NCBI RefSeq assembly: GCF_022867885.1
Contig: NZ_JALIFP010000010.1
Coordinates: 62,001-126,000, forward strand
Length of the DNA stretch: 64,000 nucleotides
From: Lederbergia sp. NSJ-179
GTDB lineage: Bacteria; Bacillota; Bacilli; Bacillales; Bacillaceae_C
Direction: 5' to 3'
Each line of letters opens with the position of its first letter. Within the stretch, counting starts at the first letter, position 1. Under the pieces are notes generated by a model that was not told where the DNA came from, made no database searches, and saw only the letters and a program-made list of their open reading frames with translations. This document shows positions 28,769 to 36,898 of this stretch, piece after piece. Made by a program: the position numbers and the translations under genes.

Positions 28769-29833
28769 ATGGCAAACACATTGACTCAGGATAAACAACA
28801 TGCATTACGTGATGGAATCGCTATACCCGCCCATCCACTTGCTTTAACATCCGAACGACAGCTGGATAAAAGGAGGCAACGTGCCTTAGTCCGTTATTAC
28901 ATGGCTGCTGGGGCAGGTGGGATCGCTGTCGGGGTACACACTACACAATTTGAGATTCGAAAAAAAGGAATCGATTTATATGAACCAGTTTTACGTATCG
29001 CTGCGGAAGAAGTAGCTAGGGCAGGAAACACTCAATCGTTTGTAAAAGTTGCGGGAATATGTGGTCCAACTGAACAGGCGATCAAGGAAGCAGAAGTTGC
29101 GGCAGAATATGAATACGATCTAGGCCTTGTCAGTTTGGGAGGGATTTCTGATCAGTCAGAAAAAGAATTATTGCAACATGTCAGGCATATCTCGGAGATT
29201 ATTCCGATATTCGGATTTTACTTACAGCCTGCTGTCGGTGGACGACTATTAAGCTATCAATTTTGGAAAGAGTTTTCAGAGATTCCCAACGTGATGGCAA
29301 TCAAAATCGCTCCTTTCAATCGCTATCAAACATTAGATGTTGCCAGAGCGGTATGCCAATCAAACAGAAAGGATGATATTGCCCTCTTTACCGGTAACGA
29401 TGACAATATCATAGCGGATTTATTGACCACTTACCGTTTTAATATCGATGGGAAACAGATTGAAAAGCCAATTGTAGGCGGTTTATTAGGACATTGGGCG
29501 GTTTGGACGGAAAAAGCTGTTGAATTTTTCGGCAGGGTAAAAGCAGCAAGAAAAGACGGGGCAATTCTGTCCGATCTCCTATCGTTAGGGACTGAGATAA
29601 CAGACTCCAACGCAGCTCTCTTTGATGCACCGAATCACTTTGCCGGCTGTATCCCCGGAATCCATGAAGTACTACGCCGCCAGGGATTGTTAGAGGGCAG
29701 ATGGTGTTTAAATCCCGCCGAAAAGTTATCGGAAGGACAAATAACGGAAATCGATCGGATTTACAGGGACTATCCGCACTTGAATGATGATCGTTTTGTT
29801 CGTAAGCATTTAAATCAATGGATGAACGACTGA
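28769..29833 (+). CDS. Dihydrodipicolinate synthase (DapA/NAL)-family aldolase-like protein
   Basis: 354-residue TIM-barrel protein of the DHDPS/N-acetylneuraminate lyase group, longer than DapA (about 290). MAAGAGGIAVGVHTTQF near residue 45 fits the GTTGE-type loop (here GVHTTQ). Lys179 in VMAIKIAPFNRYQ is the likely Schiff-base lysine. An extra segment beyond residue 290 (RRQGLLEGRWCLNPAEKLSEGQ) resembles DHDPS C-terminal helices. It starts two bases after the SDR-like gene. It may cleave a 2-keto-3-deoxy acid or similar, but the substrate cannot be assigned. Confidence 0.78.
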   Translation: MANTLTQDKQHALRDGIAIPAHPLALTSERQLDKRRQRALVRYYMAAGAGGIAVGVHTTQFEIRKKGIDLYEPVLRIAAEEVARAGNTQSFVKVAGICGPTEQAIKEAEVAAEYEYDLGLVSLGGISDQSEKELLQHVRHISEIIPIFGFYLQPAVGGRLLSYQFWKEFSEIPNVMAIKIAPFNRYQTLDVARAVCQSNRKDDIALFTGNDDNIIADLLTTYRFNIDGKQIEKPIVGGLLGHWAVWTEKAVEFFGRVKAARKDGAILSDLLSLGTEITDSNAALFDAPNHFAGCIPGIHEVLRRQGLLEGRWCLNPAEKLSEGQITEIDRIYRDYPHLNDDRFVRKHLNQWMND

Positions 29834-29864
29834 AAAAGGAAAGAAGAAAGGAAGAAAAAGGAGC

Positions 29865-30665
29865 ATGAATGTTTATGTCAGCGTGGACATGGAGGGGATC
29901 GGTGGGATCGTTGTCCGAGAGCAGTGTAACAGAGGTACAACTGAATACGCTGAGGCACGGCATTTGCTTACTCAAGAAGTAAACAAACTGATTGAAGGAT
30001 TGTTGGAAGCGGGAGCTAAAAATATCATTGTTCGAGATGCCCATGGAACGGGATTTAATTTTATTCTGAATGATCTTCATCCAGCTGCCTGTTATGTCAT
30101 GGGAGCTCCAAACAAACCGAACCGATTTCCCAAGCTGAATAAGGAAATCGATATCGGGATATTAATGGGTTATCATGCGATGGCGTCAACTGCTGCCGCC
30201 GTTCGAGATCATACGATGACTTCGAAAACATGGGGAAAGGTATGGTTAAACGGTCGAGAGGTCGGTGAAATATGGATAGATGCCCTTCTTTTTTCATTTT
30301 ATGATGTTCCGATTGTTATGGTAACCGGTGACGATAAAGCTTGTTCGGAAGCTAGATTGTTCTTGCCAAATGTGACAACATATGAAACTAAAGAGGGATT
30401 TGGCCATCATGCTGCTTTGCTGAAACCTCCAGAAGTTGTCCGTCAAGAAATAAGAACAGCAGCATGCCATGTTCTCAGAAAAACACCTGCAGTCCAGCTA
30501 GTTAAGGAAAAAACGAAAGGGTTGCATGAGTTAATCATTGAATATGTAAATACGGAAAGTGTTGACGGCATTTATGCTGATGGAGACAGGGTGATACGTT
30601 TGGATGGACATAGAGTATTGTACCGGGATAACGATCTTCATGAACTATTTCGACGTGTTTTTTGA
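29865..30665 (+). CDS. M55-family D-aminopeptidase (DppA-like)
   Basis: 266 residues with the DppA metal set in place: Asp8 and Glu10 (SVDMEGIGG), His60 (RDAHGTG), His104 (MGYHAMA) and Glu135 (GREVGE). His116 matches the DppA catalytic histidine (DHTMTSKTW). B. subtilis DppA is a zinc D-aminopeptidase releasing D-Ala from short peptides. In this operon, with an enolase-superfamily gene and an aldolase-like gene, it may act on a peptide-like or amide-linked substrate. ATG has AAAGGAG upstream. The old stop overlaps nothing functional downstream. Confidence 0.85.
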   Translation: MNVYVSVDMEGIGGIVVREQCNRGTTEYAEARHLLTQEVNKLIEGLLEAGAKNIIVRDAHGTGFNFILNDLHPAACYVMGAPNKPNRFPKLNKEIDIGILMGYHAMASTAAAVRDHTMTSKTWGKVWLNGREVGEIWIDALLFSFYDVPIVMVTGDDKACSEARLFLPNVTTYETKEGFGHHAALLKPPEVVRQEIRTAACHVLRKTPAVQLVKEKTKGLHELIIEYVNTESVDGIYADGDRVIRLDGHRVLYRDNDLHELFRRVF

Positions 30666-30763
30666 GTAGGCTACCTCACTTCAATTCGTTTGAAGTTGAT
30701 GTCTTCCGACACAATAAGATAAGCATACAAAGGATTATCACATGGAAGAAAGGAAAAAACGAA

Positions 30764-31882
30764 ATGAAAATTTCAGATATAGAAGTGTATCCACTCTCAC
30801 TTCCCATGAAACAGGACTATCATATTGCTGGTGGATCGGTAGGAGATCAACAGAAAAGAGCACCACACGTATATGTGAAAATCACGAGTGACACTGAGGA
30901 GGAAGGGTGGGGTGAAGCTCGTCCCAGTCATCGCTGGAGCTATGAAACTTTGGAATCCGCTGTTACCACATTAAACAACTATATAAAACCGATACTCATA
31001 GAGGAAAATGCCGAAGATCTACAAAAGATTCATAAAAAAATGGACAGACAAATTGCTTCAGGGTTGGCTATCGGACAACCAATCGCCAAAGCTGCGGTCG
31101 ATATGGCTTTGCATGATTTAATTGGAAAGCATAGGAAACAGTCACTAACAAGTCTTTGGGGAGGGATGCCTAAGAAAAACATAAACCTATCTTACCTTAT
31201 CAGTACAAGTGATCCAGAGAAGGCTTTTGCGAAAGCGAAATATGCTAAGGAACAAGGATACTTGGGAGTTGATGTAAAAATTGGTCTGAATCCGAAGCAG
31301 GATGCGGCCATTTTGGAAGCTGTCAAAGAAGCCGCTCCGGAACTCTTTTTTCGGACGGACGCTAACCAATGCTACAATTTACCTCAAGCCGTTCAACTTT
31401 CGAAAAAAATGGAACAAATCGGGATTGATGTATTTGAACAGCCCTTACCTGCAGAAGATTTGAAAGGGCATGCCGAATTGCGTCGTAAAGTTAACATCCC
31501 GATTGCTTTGGATGAAAGTATTTGGGGACCGGGTAACTTGCTTCAGGCGTTACGTTTGGAAGCATGCGATTTGGTTGTCATTAAAACAACAAAAATGGGA
31601 GGCTTAAGGAAAGCGAGATTATGTGGAGAGATTGCTAGGGAAGCCAATATTGGATTGTTGGGTGGAGGATTAACGGATTCTTCACTTGGTTTAATGGCCA
31701 GTGCCCATCTTTTTAACTACTTGGATATTGATACACCAGTTGACCTAAATGGCCCAATGTTCTTGGAAGATGACCCTGTTGAGAACGGACCCCAAATTGA
31801 TGGAGGGAATGTAGAATTATCTTGCGGTTACGGAATTGGGTGTTGGGTAGATATGGATAAACTGATAGCTTTCAGTGTGTAA
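30764..31882 (+). CDS. Enolase-superfamily enzyme, muconate-lactonizing/dipeptide-epimerase-like
   Basis: 372 residues with the enolase-superfamily capping domain and barrel. Metal ligands Asp199 (TDANQ), Glu225 (FEQPL) and Asp250 (LDES) are visible, and so is the second-side base Lys274 (VIKTTKMGG). On the first side the usual K-x-K is Asp170-Val-Lys172, so only the second lysine remains. This is a deviation from the standard muconate lactonizing and dipeptide epimerase groups. ATG 30764 has AGAAAGGA upstream; the frame is open 34 codons earlier, without a ribosome site and overlapping the previous gene. It may be a racemase/epimerase or a cycloisomerase; the substrate is unknown. Confidence 0.8.
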   Translation: MKISDIEVYPLSLPMKQDYHIAGGSVGDQQKRAPHVYVKITSDTEEEGWGEARPSHRWSYETLESAVTTLNNYIKPILIEENAEDLQKIHKKMDRQIASGLAIGQPIAKAAVDMALHDLIGKHRKQSLTSLWGGMPKKNINLSYLISTSDPEKAFAKAKYAKEQGYLGVDVKIGLNPKQDAAILEAVKEAAPELFFRTDANQCYNLPQAVQLSKKMEQIGIDVFEQPLPAEDLKGHAELRRKVNIPIALDESIWGPGNLLQALRLEACDLVVIKTTKMGGLRKARLCGEIAREANIGLLGGGLTDSSLGLMASAHLFNYLDIDTPVDLNGPMFLEDDPVENGPQIDGGNVELSCGYGIGCWVDMDKLIAFSV

Positions 31883-32005
31883 AACAAGAAAAGTTAAAGG
31901 AACTGTTGATTCGAAGATATTTATAAAACTATTGGTTTTATAACAATTTGCGAGAGACATCATTCAACATTTAAAAAGAGAAATTTATCTCTTGACGAGA
32001 GTTAA

Positions 32006-32021
32006 AGTAATCGTTTTCTAT
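32006..32021. promoter_or_regulatory. Putative LacI-type operator, site 1
   Basis: AGTAATCGTTTTCTAT, identical in 15 of 16 bases to the site in front of the lacI-type gene (36847-36862). It lies between two possible promoters of the binding-protein gene. Confidence 0.55.
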
Positions 32022-32059
32022 AGTTTGCGTCTTTATCGTGTCTTTAAATAGGTGCTTTA

Positions 32060-32088
32060 TTGACAGCGTTAACATATTGTAATAAAAA
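32060..32088 (+). promoter_or_regulatory. Promoter of the ABC-importer operon with overlapping cre site
   Basis: TTGACA, 17 bases, TAAAAA. TGACAGCGTTAACA (32061-32074) fits the cre consensus TGWNANCGNTNWCA at every defined position and covers most of the -35 box, so CcpA should block this promoter when a preferred sugar is present. The gap 31883-32165 has no gene. Confidence 0.7.
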
Positions 32089-32165
32089 GATATAGAAAGA
32101 TAAATAGAAACTTTTAAGTGTTTTCAACGGTTATGCTAAAAAATAAAGAATAGAGGGAAAGGGTA

Positions 32166-33839
32166 ATGAAAAGTAAAAAAAAGCTTTATAGTCTATTGGC
32201 TGTCGCATTGCTCTTATTAGTTGGCGTGTTATCAGCATGTTCAGGTGAGAAAGTTTCTGGAAAAAAAGATAAGTCAGTTTCGACAGATTCAACGGCAGAA
32301 GGAACGGATAACCCTTCAGCAGGAATGCCCGATAAATTTGATCCCGTTGTGGAACTGAGTACCGTGACTGGGAATGGTCCATCTGTCCAATTACCTAAAG
32401 GGGATACTCCAGATGATAATGCGTGGACACGTCATTTAGAAAATGAATTTGGGATCAAGGTAAAAAATGAATGGAATGCTCCTGGTGAACAATATGATCA
32501 AAAAATTAATTTAGCAATTAATTCTGGCGATATTCCTGATTTTTTTATGGTAAGCCCTCAACAATTTGTTCAATTAGCTGAAGCCGATTTAATTGAAGAT
32601 TTAACTGACGTATATGAGAAATACGCACCTGAGAATGTCAAAAATGTGATGGATGAAGCGGGAGAAGCCGTTTTAAAAGCAGGCACGATTGATGGGAAAC
32701 TTATGTCCATTCCTTTCTCGGGAAAAGAGCAAGAGAATGCGTCTATATTATGGATTCGCAAAGATTGGATGGAAAAACTGAATTTATCCGCTCCAAAGAC
32801 AATGGATGATGTCTTAAACATTGCGGAAGCCTTTACAACGAAAGATCCAGATGGAAATGGCAAAGATGATACTTATGGATTGGCTGTTAATAAAGAAATT
32901 ATGTTGACAAGAGGACTATTTAATGGTTTTCATGCCTATCATGATATTTGGATCAAAGATGATTCGAGAAATCTGGTCTACAGTAATATTCAGCCCGAAT
33001 TTAAAAAGACACTTGAAGCTCTTCAGGACATGTATAAAAAGGGACAGATTGACCCTGAGTTTGGTGTGAAAGATTCGGCGAAAGTGGCAGAAGATTACGG
33101 AAAAAATAAAATTGGAATGGCTTTTGGTGGACGCAGTGCGGTAGGCTTTAAATTGCAAACACCGGAAGCGGAGTGGCAAGCTTATCCTGTCCCTTCCATT
33201 GATGATAAGCCAACCCTACTTCAACACAATGTAAATATTGAAGGGAATCGATACTGGGTTGTGAAAAAAGGGGTAGAACATCCAGAGGCTGTATTAAAAA
33301 TGATGGATTTTTTTCTAGAAACCTTTTACTACAATACGGATGATGATGTGTTTAAGGAATTTGTAGATGATGGAGAAAATCAAAGCATTTGGCAATTTTC
33401 TCCAGCAAAGTTGTACACACCTTTTAATAATGTTGCGATATATAAGGCTATTTCAAAAGTGATGGAAAGCGGTGACGAAAACCTTGATGACTTAACCCCA
33501 CATCAGCGTAATTTTTACGAAAGAATCAAACTTTATCTTGATGGAGATATGCAGTGGTGGGATCAATATCAAGGATTTGGACCAGAAGGGTCTGGTCCTG
33601 TACTTGAGCAATATATTGATAATGATCAGTTTATGATGAATGAATTCTATGCGGCCCCAACAAAAACGATGGCTAAACGTGGGGCAAACTTGGAAAAGAT
33701 GGAATTAGAAATGATGACAGACATTATTAAGGGGGGATCATTAGATAAATTTGATGAATATGTAGATAATTGGAAAAAACTTGGGGGCGACCAAATTACG
33801 GAAGAAATCAACGAATGGTACAAGCAGCAAGGAAACTAG
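32166..33839 (+). CDS. Extracellular solute-binding lipoprotein of an LplA/YtcQ-like ABC importer
   Basis: 557 residues. Lipoprotein signal: KKK, a hydrophobic stretch, then LSAC with Cys25 as lipidation site. The mature part starts with a Ser/Thr-rich linker and then a type I sugar-binding fold (FKPGDxP-type pattern; SGDIPDFFMVSP; WIRKDWMEKLNLSAPKTMDD). Large proteins of this group in Bacillus and Paenibacillus bind oligosaccharides, uronides or similar. First gene of the importer operon, with two permease genes after it. AGAGGGAAAGGG precedes ATG. The ligand is not readable from sequence. Confidence 0.88.
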   Translation: MKSKKKLYSLLAVALLLLVGVLSACSGEKVSGKKDKSVSTDSTAEGTDNPSAGMPDKFDPVVELSTVTGNGPSVQLPKGDTPDDNAWTRHLENEFGIKVKNEWNAPGEQYDQKINLAINSGDIPDFFMVSPQQFVQLAEADLIEDLTDVYEKYAPENVKNVMDEAGEAVLKAGTIDGKLMSIPFSGKEQENASILWIRKDWMEKLNLSAPKTMDDVLNIAEAFTTKDPDGNGKDDTYGLAVNKEIMLTRGLFNGFHAYHDIWIKDDSRNLVYSNIQPEFKKTLEALQDMYKKGQIDPEFGVKDSAKVAEDYGKNKIGMAFGGRSAVGFKLQTPEAEWQAYPVPSIDDKPTLLQHNVNIEGNRYWVVKKGVEHPEAVLKMMDFFLETFYYNTDDDVFKEFVDDGENQSIWQFSPAKLYTPFNNVAIYKAISKVMESGDENLDDLTPHQRNFYERIKLYLDGDMQWWDQYQGFGPEGSGPVLEQYIDNDQFMMNEFYAAPTKTMAKRGANLEKMELEMMTDIIKGGSLDKFDEYVDNWKKLGGDQITEEINEWYKQQGN

Positions 33840-33850
33840 ATATTTTCAAT

Positions 33851-33880
33851 AAGGGGAGAGGCCTCTATTCTCCCTTTTAC
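33851..33880 (+). terminator. Intercistronic hairpin between binding-protein and permease genes
   Basis: AAGGGGAGA and TTCTCCCTTTT form a hairpin right after the binding-protein stop. Such a stem can stabilise the upstream message and lower downstream expression, as is usual in importer operons. Confidence 0.6.
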
Positions 33881-33905
33881 ATTTACCCGTAAGGAGGTTT
33901 ACGCT

Positions 33906-34805
33906 TTGAGTAAAAAAAAGATATCTAAAAACTGGGCTCTTCATGTTATGTTAATTCCGGGCATTATTGTTGTATTAATTTACCATTATGGGCCAATGGT
34001 TGGACTTTCAATGGCTTTTCAAGATTATACTCCAACCAAAGGGATGTTTGGGTCTGACTGGGTTGGCTTAGAAAACTTTGTATATATCTTTCATTTACCT
34101 GATATATGGCAAGTTATCTGGAATACTTTTTTTATTGCGATTATGAAAATTATTGCGGGTTTAGTTGCTCCAATTATAACAGCTCTTTTACTAAATGAAA
34201 TTGGCAAGCAGTTTTTTAAGAGGACTGTCCAAACTTTCATTTACTTACCTCATTTCCTTTCATGGGTGATTCTAGGAGGAATTTTAATCGATATTTTATC
34301 ACCTGGCGAAGGGATCATTAATCGTTTACTTGGAACCTTCGGGGTTGAACCGATTTATTTTTTAGGAAGTAATGATTGGTTTCCCTTTACGATGGTGATT
34401 TCGGATACTTGGAAGGAATTTGGTTATAGTACAATTGTCTATTTAGCAGCATTAACAAGTATCAACCCCAATTTATATGAAGCAGCCGCAATTGATGGGG
34501 CAGGTCATTGGAAAATGACATGGCATATTACATTACCCGGAATGAGGATGATTATCGTCTTACTAGCCACATTGAGTATTGGAAATATATTAAATGCCGG
34601 TTTTGAGCAAATTCTAATTTTGTATAGTCCACAAGTGTATCATAGCGGAGATATCATCGATACAGTTGTTTATCGAATGGGACTATTGGAGGCACAATAT
34701 AGTATTTCTACAGCTGTTGGATTATTAAAGTCTTCTGTTTCTCTTATTTTGATATCTGTTTCTTATTGGGTGGCTTATCGATTTGCGAATTATCGTATTT
34801 TCTAA
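33906..34805 (+). CDS. ABC sugar-type permease (LplB-like)
   Basis: 299 residues with about six membrane segments (for example MLIPGIIVVLIYHYGPMVG at the N-terminus). The EAA loop reads YEAAAIDGAGHWKMTWHITLPG, split here as EAAAIDGAG and ITLPG, which contacts the ATPase. A TTG start with AAGGAGG upstream. MalF/LplB-type inner-membrane half of the importer, paired with the next gene 17 bases on. No ATPase gene is found in the cluster. Confidence 0.9.
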   Translation: MSKKKISKNWALHVMLIPGIIVVLIYHYGPMVGLSMAFQDYTPTKGMFGSDWVGLENFVYIFHLPDIWQVIWNTFFIAIMKIIAGLVAPIITALLLNEIGKQFFKRTVQTFIYLPHFLSWVILGGILIDILSPGEGIINRLLGTFGVEPIYFLGSNDWFPFTMVISDTWKEFGYSTIVYLAALTSINPNLYEAAAIDGAGHWKMTWHITLPGMRMIIVLLATLSIGNILNAGFEQILILYSPQVYHSGDIIDTVVYRMGLLEAQYSISTAVGLLKSSVSLILISVSYWVAYRFANYRIF

Positions 34806-34822
34806 AGAAAGAAGGTACATAT

Positions 34823-35707
34823 ATGGTTCAAGATACTTCCTTAAGTAGAAAACTTTTTGTTGGCTTTAATTACACATTTTTGGCCATCATGGCCTTCTTA
34901 TGTTTATTTCCCATTATTCATATTTTAGCCATTTCTTTTAGTTCTAACCAAGCTGTTGTAAAGGGAATTGTAACACTGTGGCCTGTAGAATTTACTACAG
35001 CCTCCTATCAATATGCATTAAGTAAAAAAGCATTTACTACATCAATGGGTGTGTCTTTAACAAGAATTTTATTTGGAACGGTGATTCAAATGTTAATGAT
35101 CATCCATGTTGCCTATCCGCTTTCCAAAGAGGCCTCCCAATTTAAAATGCGCACCTTTTATGTCTGGCTTTTTTTTGTAACAATGCTTGTCAGCGGTGGA
35201 TTAATCCCAACATATATGATGATTCGTAATACAGGCCTACTTGATACCATTTGGGCATTAGTTATTCCAAATGCAGTTCCAGTGTTTAGTGTGGTTTTAT
35301 TACTTAATTTTTTCAGAGCGATACCGAAAGAGTTGGAAGAAGCCGCTTTTATGGATGGGGCAGGTCATTTTAAGTTATTATGGAAAATTTATGTTCCGTT
35401 GTCGACCCCCGCATTGGCCACACTATTTTTATTTTCGATTGTCTTCCATTGGAATTCTTGGTTTGATGGCTTGATTTATATGAATGATATTTCTAATTAT
35501 CCACTGCAAACCTACTTGCAAACGATTGTAACTGGTTTTGAAATGGATGTAGTTTCAGAGGAAGATGCTGAATTGCTAAAGGAGTTATCAAATCGAACAT
35601 TTCGGTCTGCCCAAGTTTTTCTTGGGGCGTTACCGGTATTAATGGTTTATCCATTTTTACAAAGGTATTTTATGAAAGGAATTGTGTTAGGAAGTGTAAA
35701 AGAGTAA
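34823..35707 (+). CDS. ABC sugar-type permease (LplC/YtcP-like)
   Basis: 294 residues, six predicted membrane segments. The EAA loop is EEAAFMDGAGHFKLLWKIYVPLS (core EEAAFMDGAGHF). ATG 34823 is used because GAAGG lies upstream; the frame is open 19 codons earlier, inside the preceding permease gene. Carbohydrate-type CUT1 permease that pairs with the LplB-like subunit. The next gene begins 13 bases later. Confidence 0.9.
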   Translation: MVQDTSLSRKLFVGFNYTFLAIMAFLCLFPIIHILAISFSSNQAVVKGIVTLWPVEFTTASYQYALSKKAFTTSMGVSLTRILFGTVIQMLMIIHVAYPLSKEASQFKMRTFYVWLFFVTMLVSGGLIPTYMMIRNTGLLDTIWALVIPNAVPVFSVVLLLNFFRAIPKELEEAAFMDGAGHFKLLWKIYVPLSTPALATLFLFSIVFHWNSWFDGLIYMNDISNYPLQTYLQTIVTGFEMDVVSEEDAELLKELSNRTFRSAQVFLGALPVLMVYPFLQRYFMKGIVLGSVKE

Positions 35708-35720
35708 AGGAGTTTTGCAT

Positions 35721-36712
35721 ATGAGTAAAATTGTATTGTTACAAAGTCTTCCGACGACGAAACGAGTTTTTAATGATAAGCAATTAGAATCGTTGGAACA
35801 AATCGGGGAAGTCCATATCAATCAAGATCAAGACAAGGTGCAAAAGGAATCTGTACGCAAACTATTACAAAATGCTGAAATAGCGATTACATCTTGGGGA
35901 TGTCCAAAAATTGATTCGTACTTACTTGACTCCGCTCCACGATTGAAGGTCGTATTACATGCAGCAGGAACGGTGAAAAGCATTGTTTCACCGCAATTAT
36001 GGGAAAGGGGTATTCGTGTCAGCAGTGCAGCCGATGCACTTGGAAAAGGAGTAGCCGAAACGGCTTTAGGTCTTATGATCGTATCCCTTAAAAATATATG
36101 GCAGTTAGCGAAAAACACTCGTGAGGGAGAATGGAGCAAAGGAAAAAATGAAATTAGAGAAGTCTATGGTCTGACAGTAGGGGTGATTGGTGCTGGCAGG
36201 GCAGGTCGTCATTTTATTCGACTTTTGAAAAATTTTGATGTCAAAATATTATTGAATGATCCTACAGTTACTGAAAAAGAAGTAAGTTCATTTGGTGCCC
36301 AAAAGGTCGAATTAAAGGAATTATTGAGTCAATCAGATGTTGTTTCGATTCATGCTCCCTCAATCCCAGAAACGAATCATTTGCTTAATCATGACAGCTT
36401 GCAATGGATGAAAGATGAAGCAATTTTAATTAATACAGCAAGGGGTTCTATAATCGATGAAGAAGCTCTAATAGCAGAATTAAATAAAGGGAGATTGTTT
36501 GCTTGTTTAGATGTGACAAAGATTGAACCCCCCCATTGGATCACCCTTTCAGGGCGCTCCCAAATGTGGTTCTAACTCCCCATATTGCAGGAGCTGTTAC
36601 GAATGGTTTGCAAAGACTAGGTGAATATGTTGTGAATGATATTCACCGCTATTTATCCGGGGAAAAGATGGCTGGAGAAGTGAAGAAGGATCAATTAAAT
36701 CAGTTGGCATGA
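35721..36712 (+). pseudogene. D-isomer-specific 2-hydroxyacid dehydrogenase, frameshifted
   Basis: N-terminal 270 residues read as a D-2-hydroxyacid dehydrogenase with the NAD loop GVIGAGRAGRHFIRLL, the catalytic region SIHAPSIPETNHLL and LINTARGSIIDEEALI. At the run of seven C (36528-36534) the frame is lost and ends early at 36575. With one more C the frame continues as KIEPPPLDHPFRALPNVVLTPHIAG (parts PPPLDHPFR and VVLTPHIAG) to the stop at 36712, giving a normal 330 residues with the catalytic histidine. So it is either a recent one-base deletion or a sequencing error in a homopolymer. Role would be reduction or oxidation of a keto/hydroxy acid from the imported substrate. Confidence 0.85.
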
Positions 36713-36813
36713 AGCTTTAGAGCGGGGAATGGATTTGCTACTCACTCTAAATTATTGGGCGTAAACTTAGAGGTGGGGGAGTTCTGTTTACTCCTGTGAT
36801 TCAGCTTGGGCAC

Positions 36814-36842
36814 TTGATTCATTATCTCTTTTATGCTAAATT
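36814..36842 (+). promoter_or_regulatory. Promoter of the lacI-type gene
   Basis: TTGATT, 17 bases, TAAATT. The operator-like sequence at 36847-36862 begins five bases downstream, across the expected start of transcription. Confidence 0.5.
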
Positions 36843-36846
36843 TTGT

Positions 36847-36862
36847 AGTAATCGATTTCTAT
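36847..36862. promoter_or_regulatory. Putative LacI-type operator, site 2
   Basis: AGTAATCGATTTCTAT, with the palindromic core AATCGATT. It fits autorepression of the lacI-type gene. A related perfect palindrome, GTAATCGATTAC, lies at 40929-40940 inside the nagB-like gene. Confidence 0.55.
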
Positions 36863-36898
36863 TGAAAGAGATAAATATAGATAAAGGTGAAGAAAGAA

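Noticed and set aside
29439-30080. Open frame of 213 codons on the minus strand
   Set aside because: It covers the end of the DHDPS-like gene and the start of the M55 gene, both strongly supported. Its Ser/Leu/Phe-rich composition is typical of antisense frames.
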